A DNA stretch of 64,000 nt from Sphingomonadaceae bacterium 3R27C6. Lineage in GTDB: Bacteria; Pseudomonadota; Alphaproteobacteria; Sphingomonadales; Sphingomonadaceae. This document shows, in pieces, positions 45,904 through 54,248 of the stretch. The notes under the pieces were generated by a model. That model made no database searches and was not told where the DNA came from. It saw only the letters and a program-made list of their open reading frames with translations. Location of the stretch: positions 124,001 through 188,000 of the forward strand of contig SCNS01000001.1 in the NCBI GenBank assembly GCA_005503215.1. Reading direction: 5' to 3'. The position numbers and the translations under genes were made by a program. Numbering within the stretch: the stretch's first letter is position 1; each line of letters opens with the position of its first letter.

Positions 45904-46927
45904 GCGCGACCGCGTCCTATACGACCGCCTCGCGCCGGTGCCCGAGCGCGAATGGAATAAGGGGGCGGGGCTCGACGCGTTGCTGGAAGGCGCGCGCGAG
46001 CCCTTTGTCCTTCGCGGGCTGGTAAGCGACTGGCCGCTGGTTGCGGCGGGCAAGCGCTCGGCGCGCGACGCACGGCGCTATTTGCTCGATCACGCGCGCG
46101 ACCGCCCGTTCAAGGTGTCGATCGGCGCGCCGGGGCACGATGGGCGGCTGTTCTACGACGCCGAGATGGAGATGAATTTCCGCATCGGGACGGGCAAGCT
46201 CGCCGACATCTTCGGCGGCATCGATACCGCCGAGGACCGCGGCGAAAACCGCACCGTCTATCTCGCGTCGATCGACATCCCCTCGCATTTCGACGGGCTC
46301 GACGAAGCCAATAGGGTCGATCTTGGCGCGCGCGATCCGTTGAAGAGTATCTGGATCGGGACGCGTACGAAGATCGCGGCGCATAACGATTTCCCCGACA
46401 ACCTTGCTTGCTGTGCGGTGGGCCGGCGCCGTTTCACGCTGTTTCCGCCGCACCAGTTTCGCAACCTCTATCTGGGCCCGATCGACAACACGCCCGCGGG
46501 CCGCGCGGTCAGCATGGTCGATTTCGATGCGCCCGACCTGACGGCCTTCCCGCGCTTCGTCGATGCGATGGCGGAGGCGCAGACGATCGAACTCGAACCC
46601 GGCGACGCGATTTTCATCCCGTCGATGTGGTGGCACCATGTCGAGGGGCTCGCCGACTTCAATGTGCTGGTCAATTATTGGTGGCGCAGCACGCCCGCCT
46701 GGCTCGGGCAGCCACAGGTCGCGCTGAACCACGCGATCCTCGCGATCCGCGACCTGCCGCCCGAGGACAAGGCGATCTGGCGCGAGCTGTTCGACCATTA
46801 TGTGTTCGAGAATGACGAGCAGGTCACCGACCATATTCCCGAAAAGGCGCGCAGCATCCTGGCGCGGCTTACCCCCGAAAGCGCCGGGCGCCTCCGCGCT
46901 TTCCTGTTGAGGACACTCAGCCGATGA
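45896..46927 (+). CDS. Cupin_8/JmjC-like putative Fe(II)/2-oxoglutarate oxygenase
   Basis: A 343-residue protein of the cupin_8 (JmjC-like) family. The facial-triad HxD is H163-N-D165 in AAHNDFPDN; the distal histidine is in MWWHHVEG (247 or 248). Spacing and context match FIH-type hydroxylases that act on protein side chains. The start is GTG at 45896 overlapping sapC; the stop overlaps halogenase 2 (ATGA). A protein or peptide substrate made in the same locus is possible; not demonstrable from sequence. Confidence 0.85.
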   Translation: MAERDRVLYDRLAPVPEREWNKGAGLDALLEGAREPFVLRGLVSDWPLVAAGKRSARDARRYLLDHARDRPFKVSIGAPGHDGRLFYDAEMEMNFRIGTGKLADIFGGIDTAEDRGENRTVYLASIDIPSHFDGLDEANRVDLGARDPLKSIWIGTRTKIAAHNDFPDNLACCAVGRRRFTLFPPHQFRNLYLGPIDNTPAGRAVSMVDFDAPDLTAFPRFVDAMAEAQTIELEPGDAIFIPSMWWHHVEGLADFNVLVNYWWRSTPAWLGQPQVALNHAILAIRDLPPEDKAIWRELFDHYVFENDEQVTDHIPEKARSILARLTPESAGRLRAFLLRTLSR

Positions 46928-48426
46928 AAGAAGATAAACACGTCCAGCGCATCGTGATTGCGGGCGGCGGCACCGCGGGCTGGATGGCCGCGGCCGCGAT
47001 CGCGCGCACGCTGGGGCAGGCGGTCGACCTGACGCTCGTGGAGTCCGAGGCAATCGGGACGATCGGCGTCGGCGAGTCCACGATTCCGCCGCTGGTCAAT
47101 TTCAATCGCATCCTGCGCATCAACGAAGCCGATTTCATGCGCGCGACGCAGGCGACCTTCAAGCTCGGCATATTGTTCGACGACTGGAAGGATCTGGGGA
47201 CGCAATATTTCCACAGCTTCGGCCTGACCGGCAAGGATCACTGGTCGGCGGGCTTTCAGCATTTCTGGCTCTATGGTCGCACCAAGGGGCATCAGCAGCC
47301 CTATGACGATTATTGCATGGAGCTGAAGGCGGCGATCGCGGGCAAGTTCGCGCATCTGCCCGAAGACCGCATGAACTACGCCTATCAGCTCGATTCCGGC
47401 CTCTACGCGCGCTTCCTGCGCGAGATGGCCGAGGCCGACGGAACGAAGCGCATCGAGGGCAAGATCGCGCGCGTCGAACTCGACGGGACAAGCGGCGACA
47501 TCGCGGCGCTCGTCCTCGACGGCGACCGGCGGATCGAGGGCGATATGTTCATCGATTGCACGGGCTTTCGCGCGCTGTTGATGGAGGGCGCGCTCCACGC
47601 AGGCTTCGACGACTGGAGCAACTGGCTGCCGTGCGACAGCGCGATCGCGCTCCAGACCCCGAACGTCCATCCGCCGGTCCCCTATACGCGCGTCATGGCG
47701 CACGACGCAGGTTGGCAATGGCGCATTCCGCTCCAGCACCGCACCGGCAACGGCATCGTCTATTGCAGCCGCTATCTCGACAAGGATGCGGCGCTCGACC
47801 GGATGCTCGGCAATATCGAAGGCGACGTGCTGACCGAGCCCAATTTCCTGCGCTTCACCGCGGGCACGCGGCGCAAGCAATGGTATCGCAACTGCGTCGC
47901 CATGGGGCTGTCGGCGGGCTTCATGGAGCCGCTGGAATCGACCGCCATCCACCTGATCCAGCGATCGGTGCTGCGCTTCATCCGCATGCTGCCCGCGGGG
48001 CGCGTCAGCGAGCGCGACGTCGCCGAGTTTAACGAGCAGCAGATGCAGGACATGCTGCAAATCCGCGATTTCCTTGTCCTTCATTACAAGGTGACCAACC
48101 GCCGTGACAGCCCGTTCTGGCGCCATTGCGCGGCGATGCCGATCCCCGATACGCTGGCGCAGAAGATCGAGCTGTTCCGCGAAACCGGCCGCGTCTTCCG
48201 CAAGAATGAGGAATTGTTCGCCGAAAACAGCTGGGTGCAGGTTATGATGGGGCAGGGGATCGAGCCGCAAAGCCATCACCCGATTGCCGAAAAGCTGCGC
48301 GACGACGAGCTCGACCGGTTGCTCGAAGCGATCCGCAGCGAGGTGCGCCAGACGGTCGCCGGCCTGCCCGCGCATCAGGATTATGTCGCCCGCTATTGCG
48401 GCGCCGCGGTCCCACAGGCGGCCTGA
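46924..48426 (+). CDS. Tryptophan-halogenase-like flavoprotein 2
   Basis: A 500-residue flavin-dependent halogenase-family protein with all hallmark motifs: GGGTAGW at 14-20, catalytic-type lysine at 80 (TFKLG), the full WQWRIP at 264-269 and EPLEST at 335-340. Unlike halogenase 1 it keeps the canonical WxWxIP. Sequence similarity to halogenase 1 is clear but moderate, so the two are old paralogues. Overlaps the JmjC gene by four bases and the GH16 gene by one. Substrate unknown. Confidence 0.9.
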   Translation: MKEDKHVQRIVIAGGGTAGWMAAAAIARTLGQAVDLTLVESEAIGTIGVGESTIPPLVNFNRILRINEADFMRATQATFKLGILFDDWKDLGTQYFHSFGLTGKDHWSAGFQHFWLYGRTKGHQQPYDDYCMELKAAIAGKFAHLPEDRMNYAYQLDSGLYARFLREMAEADGTKRIEGKIARVELDGTSGDIAALVLDGDRRIEGDMFIDCTGFRALLMEGALHAGFDDWSNWLPCDSAIALQTPNVHPPVPYTRVMAHDAGWQWRIPLQHRTGNGIVYCSRYLDKDAALDRMLGNIEGDVLTEPNFLRFTAGTRRKQWYRNCVAMGLSAGFMEPLESTAIHLIQRSVLRFIRMLPAGRVSERDVAEFNEQQMQDMLQIRDFLVLHYKVTNRRDSPFWRHCAAMPIPDTLAQKIELFRETGRVFRKNEELFAENSWVQVMMGQGIEPQSHHPIAEKLRDDELDRLLEAIRSEVRQTVAGLPAHQDYVARYCGAAVPQAA

Positions 48427-49370
48427 TGCGCCTCGCCGCCTTTCTGTTGATGGCGACGGTGTTCGCGGGCGCGGCCGATGCGCGCGCGCCAGCGGGCGGC
48501 GACTGGCGGCTCGCTTGGTCGGACGAATTCGACAGCCCCGCGATCGATCGAGGCAAATGGGACTTCGACGTCGATTGTTGGGGCGGCGGCAACAACGAGC
48601 GGCAATGCTACACCGACAAGCGCCGCAACGCCGCGATCGAGGACGGCAAGCTGGTCATCACCGCGCGCAAGGAAAAGGCGACGGGACCCGCCTTCCCGCT
48701 GGCGCAGCGCGGCGATCCGGAAAAGGCAAGGGCGGTGGCGACGAAAGGCTTCACATCGGCCCGCCTCGTCACGCGCGGCCAGGCGGCGTGGACCTATGGC
48801 AAGATCGAGGTGCGCGCGCGGCTGCCGCAGGGGCAGGGGACATGGCCCGCGATCTGGATGCTGCCCGAGACCAATCATTATGGCACCTGGGCCGCGTCGG
48901 GCGAGATCGACATATTGGAAGCGGTGAACCTCGGCGTGCGCTGCGACACCTGCGAAGGCGGGATCGAGAACCGCATTCTCGGCACGCTGCATTTCGGCGG
49001 CCAATGGCCGGACAACAAGCACAAGGGCGACGAAACCGCGCTCCCGGCGCCGCTCGATGGCTTCCACATCTTCGGCATCGTCTGGAAAAAGGGCAGGATC
49101 GTCTGGACGGTCGACGGCAAGCCCTATGCGACGCGCGTCGCGAGCGAGTGGTCGACGAGCGGATCGACCGATCCCGCGGCGCCGTTCGACCGCCCCTTTC
49201 ACCTCATCCTGAACCTCGCGGTCGGCGGCGGGCTCGCCGAAGGACGCGGGCTGAAGGGCGTCGATGAACGCGGCTACCCGAAAATTATGGAAATAGATTG
49301 GGTTCGCGTATGGCAATGCGGGGACGATGGCGTTAGCGATTGCGGCAGTACGGGGGATCAAGAGCGATAA
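48426..49370 (+). CDS. GH16 family endo-beta-glucanase
   Basis: A 314-residue secreted glycoside hydrolase with a signal peptide (about 1-20). The catalytic ExDxxE motif is E160-I-D162-I-L-E165 in SGEIDILEAVN, typical of GH16 laminarinases/lichenases. WSDEFD near the N-terminus and WPAIWMLP add support. It should cut beta-1,3- (or mixed-linkage) glucans outside the inner membrane. Overlaps halogenase 2 by one base (TGATG) and the LacI gene by one (TAATG). Confidence 0.92.
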   Translation: MRLAAFLLMATVFAGAADARAPAGGDWRLAWSDEFDSPAIDRGKWDFDVDCWGGGNNERQCYTDKRRNAAIEDGKLVITARKEKATGPAFPLAQRGDPEKARAVATKGFTSARLVTRGQAAWTYGKIEVRARLPQGQGTWPAIWMLPETNHYGTWAASGEIDILEAVNLGVRCDTCEGGIENRILGTLHFGGQWPDNKHKGDETALPAPLDGFHIFGIVWKKGRIVWTVDGKPYATRVASEWSTSGSTDPAAPFDRPFHLILNLAVGGGLAEGRGLKGVDERGYPKIMEIDWVRVWQCGDDGVSDCGSTGDQER

Positions 49371-50434
49371 TGGGGCGTCGGCGGCAGTCGGTTACGATCA
49401 AGCATGTTGCGGCCGACGCGGGGGTGTCGCTGCAGACCGTGAGCCGCGTCATCAACAACGAGCCCAATGTCCGGCCCGAGATGAAAGAGCGGGTGCAGGC
49501 GTCGATCGACAAGCTCGGCTATGTTCCCTCGATCGCGGCGCAGCGGATGAGCGGTTCGCGTTCCTATCTGATCCTCGCGATCAACGACCGCGAACGCACG
49601 ATCGCCGACTGGCAGGGGCGGCAGGGGGTCGACTGGGTCGACCAGATGCTGCTCGGCGGGATGCTGAAATGCGCCGAATATGGCTACCGCATGATCTTCG
49701 AGCTGGTCGACACGCACAATGATCATGTCGAACGCGAACTGCGCGCGGCGATCGCGGCGCTGCAGCCCGACGGGGTGATCCTGACCCCGCCGCATTCGGA
49801 CAATCCGCTGATCGTCGGCCTGCTCGACCAGCAGAAGATCCCGTTCGCGCGCATCGGATCGCGCGGCGGCGCGGCGGGCATTGCGCTGACGATGGACGAC
49901 GAAGGATCGGCGCGGCGCGCGACGCGGCACCTGATCGACCTTGGTCACAAACGCATCGGGTTCATTCCGGGCTCGCCCGAATATAGCCTCAGCCGCTGGC
50001 GCATCGACGGCTGGGAAGGCGAAATGGCGGCGGCTGGCCTCGCCACCGACGGGCTGCTTGCCGAGGGCGATTTCACTTATGCGTCGGGCGCCGCCGCGGC
50101 GCGGCACCTGCTCGGCGGCGCCAATCCGCCGACGGCGATCATCGCGAGCAGCGACCAGATGGCGCTCGCGACCTTGGAGGTTGCGCGCGACCTCGGCATC
50201 GATGTGCCGGGACAATTGTCGATCGTCAGTTTCGACAACACGCCGGTCGTCCGCTTCACCCAGCCGGCGCTGACCGCGGTCGACCAGCCCGTCGCCGAAA
50301 CCGCGTCGCGCGCGGTCGAACTGATCATCGCGGCGCAGCGCGGGGCGCCGCGCCCGACCGAACCGACGCGTGTTCAGGGCGGCCTCGTCCAGCGCGGGTC
50401 GACCGCTGCGCCGCCTGTCGCCGTCCATGGCTGA
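49370..50434 (+). CDS. LacI-family transcriptional regulator
   Basis: A 354-residue repressor-type regulator: N-terminal LacI helix-turn-helix (VTIKHVAADAGVSLQTVSRVI, about 9-30), hinge PSIAAQRMSGSRS, then a periplasmic-binding-protein-like sugar domain with IIASSDQMALATLEVARDLGI. The start at 49370 overlaps the GH16 stop. It is the only LacI protein in the window, and LacI operators of the AACGTT type occur before the TonB receptor and GH3 genes, so it is the likely regulator of both. Confidence 0.92.
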   Translation: MGRRRQSVTIKHVAADAGVSLQTVSRVINNEPNVRPEMKERVQASIDKLGYVPSIAAQRMSGSRSYLILAINDRERTIADWQGRQGVDWVDQMLLGGMLKCAEYGYRMIFELVDTHNDHVERELRAAIAALQPDGVILTPPHSDNPLIVGLLDQQKIPFARIGSRGGAAGIALTMDDEGSARRATRHLIDLGHKRIGFIPGSPEYSLSRWRIDGWEGEMAAAGLATDGLLAEGDFTYASGAAAARHLLGGANPPTAIIASSDQMALATLEVARDLGIDVPGQLSIVSFDNTPVVRFTQPALTAVDQPVAETASRAVELIIAAQRGAPRPTEPTRVQGGLVQRGSTAAPPVAVHG

Positions 50435-51626
50435 CGCCGGAACCCCGCGCCGCCAGTCTCTCCCGTTCCTCCTGCTTTATGCGCTCGCGTCGGCGGGCGG
50501 GGCGATCGCCTATGTTCCCTTCCTGACCATCTGGCTGCCCGGGCGCATGACCCAGCTGGCGGGAACCGCCGACGTGCAGACGCTGGGATATGTCACCTTT
50601 TTCGGCGCGGTGGCGGCGAGCATCGGCGGCATCGGTTTCGGCTGGCTCAGCGATTTGACGCGCAATCGGCGCGGCTGGATATTGGCGGGGCTGATCCTGA
50701 CGATCGTCTTGCTGCTGGCTGTCCCGCTGGCGCATGACATATGGTCGCTGGTGGCGATGATCGTTGCGTGGCAACTCACGCTCAACATGATGCTCGGGCC
50801 GCTCGCGGCATGGGCGGGCGACTGCGTTCCCGACGAACAAAAGGGCCTGCTCGGCGGGTTGCTCGCCTTTTCGCCCGCGCTCGGCGGCTGGTCGGGATGG
50901 CTTGTCACCTGGCCGGGGCTGGTGTCGGCGGAGCAGCGGCTGGTGGTCATTGCACTGCTGGTAGCGAGCGCCGTCCTGCCGGTGCTGCTGCTTGGCCGCC
51001 CGCGCGCCTTCCCCGATCTCACCGCACCGCCGCCGGTGCGCGCGGTTGGGGAGGCGCGTCGGCGGCGGCCGACCGGTCCGGCGGTGCGGATGTGGCTGGC
51101 GCGCCTGCTCGTCCAGATCGCCGAGGCGGCGCTGTTTGCCTATCTCTATTTCTGGTTCCGCTCGATCGATCCCGGCATGCACGACAATGAAAAGGCGCGA
51201 TTGTTCGGCATGGCGCTGACGATCGCGATTCCGATCGCGCTGGCGGCCGGCCGCTGGGCCGACCGCAACGACCGGCCCTTCCTGCCGCTTGTCGCCGCCG
51301 CGGCGGTGTCGAGCCTCGGAATGGTCGGCATGGCACTGGCGACGGGGCTCGACGCGGCGAAGGCGAGCTACCTCGTCTTCGGCATCGCGTCGACGGTGTT
51401 CCTGTCGCTGCATAGCAGCCAGACGCTGCGCATCCTGCCGCGGTCGGACCGGCGCGGGCGCGACCTGGGCATCTTCAACCTGACCAACACCGTGCCGTCG
51501 CTGATCATGCCGTGGCTGACGATCTCGCTCGTCCCGGGCTTCGGTTTCGACGCGCTTTTCCTGCTGCTCGCCGGACTCTCCGCGATCGCGGTGCTGCTGC
51601 TCGCGACGATGCCGCGGCTACGCTGA
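50427..51626 (+). CDS. MFS transporter
   Basis: A 399-residue, twelve-helix major facilitator protein. Helix-rich sequence starts at residue 10 (LPFLLLYALASAGGAIAYVPFLTIWLP) and includes GWLSDLTRNRRGW, the loop 2-3 motif of MFS. It belongs to the nucleoside/oligosaccharide:H+ symporter-like end of the superfamily by general appearance. It overlaps the LacI gene by eight bases and ends the halogenase-to-MFS operon. Probably imports the sugar released by GH16/GH3. Confidence 0.87.
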   Translation: MADAGTPRRQSLPFLLLYALASAGGAIAYVPFLTIWLPGRMTQLAGTADVQTLGYVTFFGAVAASIGGIGFGWLSDLTRNRRGWILAGLILTIVLLLAVPLAHDIWSLVAMIVAWQLTLNMMLGPLAAWAGDCVPDEQKGLLGGLLAFSPALGGWSGWLVTWPGLVSAEQRLVVIALLVASAVLPVLLLGRPRAFPDLTAPPPVRAVGEARRRRPTGPAVRMWLARLLVQIAEAALFAYLYFWFRSIDPGMHDNEKARLFGMALTIAIPIALAAGRWADRNDRPFLPLVAAAAVSSLGMVGMALATGLDAAKASYLVFGIASTVFLSLHSSQTLRILPRSDRRGRDLGIFNLTNTVPSLIMPWLTISLVPGFGFDALFLLLAGLSAIAVLLLATMPRLR

Positions 51627-51681
51627 TATAGCCCGAAAACAGAGCGCTTGCTTTCATCCACCCACTATGCGAAGTGAAGAT

Positions 51682-51695
51682 TGATAACGTTCACA
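51682..51695 (+). promoter_or_regulatory. LacI-type operator before the GH3 gene
   Basis: TGATAACGTTCACA, followed by TAAG, shares GATAACGTTCACATAA with the second operator of the TonB receptor promoter. It lies 21 bases before the GH3 start. No clear -35/-10 pair was recognised around it. Confidence 0.75.
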
Positions 51696-51715
51696 TAAGA
51701 GGGATGGGAGAGACG

Positions 51716-54199
51716 ATGCGCCGACAGGCAATGGTCATGGCGACTGCGCTGCTTTTGGCAGGAACCGCTATGGCGGCACCCGAGACGACCGGAACAGACG
51801 CCGCGACGGTGCATCCCGAGCTATGGCCCGCAGCGAAAAGCCCCGCCGCGATCTCCGACGCCAAAACCGAAGCGCGCATCGATGCGCTGATCGCGAAAAT
51901 GACGGTCGAGCAAAAGGTCGGCCAGCTCGTCCAGGCCGACATCAGCACGGTCACGCCCAAGGACCTCGAAACCTACCCGCTCGGCTCGATCCTCGCCGGC
52001 GGGAACAGCGGGCCGAACGGCAATGAACGTTCGACCGCGGCTGACTGGGCGAAGCTGGTCGGCGATTTTCGTGCCGTGTCCTTGCGTCCGCAGGCGAATG
52101 GCGTTGCGATCCCGATCATCTTCGGCGTCGATGCGGTCCACGGTCACAACAATATCCCCGGCGCGACTTTGTTCCCGCACAATATCGGGCTCGGCGCCGC
52201 GCGCGATCCCGAGTTGATCCAGCGCATCGGCGCGGTTACCGCGGCCGAAATCGCGGGGAGCGGGATCGAGTGGACCTTCGCTCCGACGCTCGCGGTGCCG
52301 CAGGATTTGCGTTGGGGACGGAGCTATGAAGGCTATGCGTCCGACCCGAAGCTGATCGCCGACTATGCCAAGGCGATGGTGCTCGGGCTGCAGGGGCCGC
52401 TGGTCGCGGGAAAGACGGTCGACGCGCGCCATGTCGCGGCAACCGCCAAGCATTTCCTCGCCGACGGCGGGACGTTCGAGGGCAAGGACCAGGGCGATGC
52501 CAAGGTCGACGAAAAGGAACTGATCGCGAAACACGCGATGGGCTACCCCGCCGCGATCGACGCCGGCGCGCTGACCGTGATGGCGAGCTTCTCGAGCTGG
52601 CAGGGTGTCAAGCATCACGGCAATAAGGGGCTGCTCACCGACGCGCTCAAGGACAAGATGGGCTTTGCGGGCTTCGTCGTCGGCGACTGGAACGGGCATG
52701 GGCAGGTTGCGGGATGCAGCGTCACCGATTGCGCGCAGTCGATCAACGCCGGGCTCGACATGTTCATGGCGCCCGACAGCTGGAAGGGGCTGTACGAAAC
52801 GACGCTGAAGCACGCGAAAGACGGGACGATATCGGCCGCGCGGCTCGACGATGCGGTGCGGCGTATCCTGCGCGTCAAATACAAGCTCGGCCTGTTCCCC
52901 GAAGGCCATGTCGACCGCAGCATTGTGAAAGCCGTCGGTTCGCCGGAGCATCTGGCGGTTGCGCGCGAAGCGGCCGCCAAGTCGCTCGTCCTGCTCAAGA
53001 ACAATGGCAGCGTGCTGCCGATCAAGCCCGGGGCGCGCGTGCTCGTCACCGGCCCCGCGGCCGACAGCATGGCGATCCAGTCGGGCGGCTGGACGATCAG
53101 CTGGCAGGGCACCGACGTCACCCACGCCGACTTCCCCAACGGCCAGACGATCTGGGAAGCGCTGGACAAGTCGGTGCGCGACGCGGGCGGCGTCGCGACG
53201 CTGTCCGACGGCGGCGCGTATAAGGAAAAGCCCGACGTCGCGATCGTCGTGTTCGGCGAGGCGCCCTATGCCGAATTCCAGGGCGACGTGGCGACGCTCG
53301 ACTATCAGCCGTCGGAGGCAACCGATCTCACGGCGCTCAAGAAGCTGAAGGCCGCGGGCATTCCCGTGGTCGCGCTGTTCCTGTCGGGGCGCCCGATGTT
53401 CACCAACCCCGAAATCAACGCCGCCGACGCGTTCGTCGCGGGCTGGCTGCCGGGGTCGCAGGGCGCCGGCGTCGCCGACGTGCTCGTCGCGGGCAAGGAC
53501 GGCAAGACGGTGCGCGGCTTTACCGGCACGCTGCCTTTCGCCTGGCCCGCCGACGCGCGATCGCCCGTCGAAAAGCCGCAGTTCGCGGTCGGCTATGGTT
53601 TGAAATATGGTGCGAACACGACGGTTCCGCAGCTATCCGAGGAATTGGGCGTCGACATCGCGGCGGCGCTGAACGTCGAGAATTTCTTCTCGGGCGGACG
53701 CGCGCGCGCGCCTTGGGTGTTGACGGTAACCGACGCGGGCGGATCGCGCCCGGTGGAATCGCCGCCGGTATCGAGTCCGGGCGGCCTGATCGCCGCGCGC
53801 TCGGTCGATGTCCGCGCGCAGGAGGATGGCAAGAGCTTCGTCTGGACCGGTCCCGCCGCGCTGCATCTCAGCGGCCCCTATGCCGACCTGACGCGGCAGC
53901 TGAACAACAGTTTCGCGCTGCGCGTCGACTGGCGGGTCGACGCGATCGGCAGTGCCCCGGTCACTCTCGCGCTCGGCGGCAAGGCGTTCGACGTCTCGGC
54001 GGCAGTCAAGGCGGCGCCCAAGGGGCAGGTGTCGACGATCAAAGTGCCGCTCCGCTGCTTCGCCGATGCGGGCGCCAATCTGCGGCAGGTCGACTATGCC
54101 GCCTCGATCACGAGCGACAAGGGCTTCGCCGCGACGCTGCTGAATACGAATGTCGAGGCGGTCGGGGAGAATCTGCCTTGCCCACCGGCGGTAAAGTGA
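51716..54199 (+). CDS. GH3 family beta-glucosidase, exported
   Basis: An 827-residue GH3 enzyme with signal peptide (about 1-20). The catalytic nucleophile is Asp324 in FVVGDWNGHG; AKHF at 244-247 is the conserved Lys-His. The (alpha/beta)8 domain (about 50-400) is followed by the alpha/beta sandwich and a C-terminal beta-rich domain (about 660-827), as in ExoP-like exo-1,3/1,4-beta-glucosidases. It releases glucose from beta-glucan oligosaccharides, probably in the periplasm. GGGAG precedes the ATG; a LacI operator lies just upstream. Confidence 0.94.
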   Translation: MRRQAMVMATALLLAGTAMAAPETTGTDAATVHPELWPAAKSPAAISDAKTEARIDALIAKMTVEQKVGQLVQADISTVTPKDLETYPLGSILAGGNSGPNGNERSTAADWAKLVGDFRAVSLRPQANGVAIPIIFGVDAVHGHNNIPGATLFPHNIGLGAARDPELIQRIGAVTAAEIAGSGIEWTFAPTLAVPQDLRWGRSYEGYASDPKLIADYAKAMVLGLQGPLVAGKTVDARHVAATAKHFLADGGTFEGKDQGDAKVDEKELIAKHAMGYPAAIDAGALTVMASFSSWQGVKHHGNKGLLTDALKDKMGFAGFVVGDWNGHGQVAGCSVTDCAQSINAGLDMFMAPDSWKGLYETTLKHAKDGTISAARLDDAVRRILRVKYKLGLFPEGHVDRSIVKAVGSPEHLAVAREAAAKSLVLLKNNGSVLPIKPGARVLVTGPAADSMAIQSGGWTISWQGTDVTHADFPNGQTIWEALDKSVRDAGGVATLSDGGAYKEKPDVAIVVFGEAPYAEFQGDVATLDYQPSEATDLTALKKLKAAGIPVVALFLSGRPMFTNPEINAADAFVAGWLPGSQGAGVADVLVAGKDGKTVRGFTGTLPFAWPADARSPVEKPQFAVGYGLKYGANTTVPQLSEELGVDIAAALNVENFFSGGRARAPWVLTVTDAGGSRPVESPPVSSPGGLIAARSVDVRAQEDGKSFVWTGPAALHLSGPYADLTRQLNNSFALRVDWRVDAIGSAPVTLALGGKAFDVSAAVKAAPKGQVSTIKVPLRCFADAGANLRQVDYAASITSDKGFAATLLNTNVEAVGENLPCPPAVK

Positions 54200-54248
54200 C
54201 AAGACCGTCATCCGGGTTAGCCTGAGACAAGGCAAGGGGAGAGAGATA

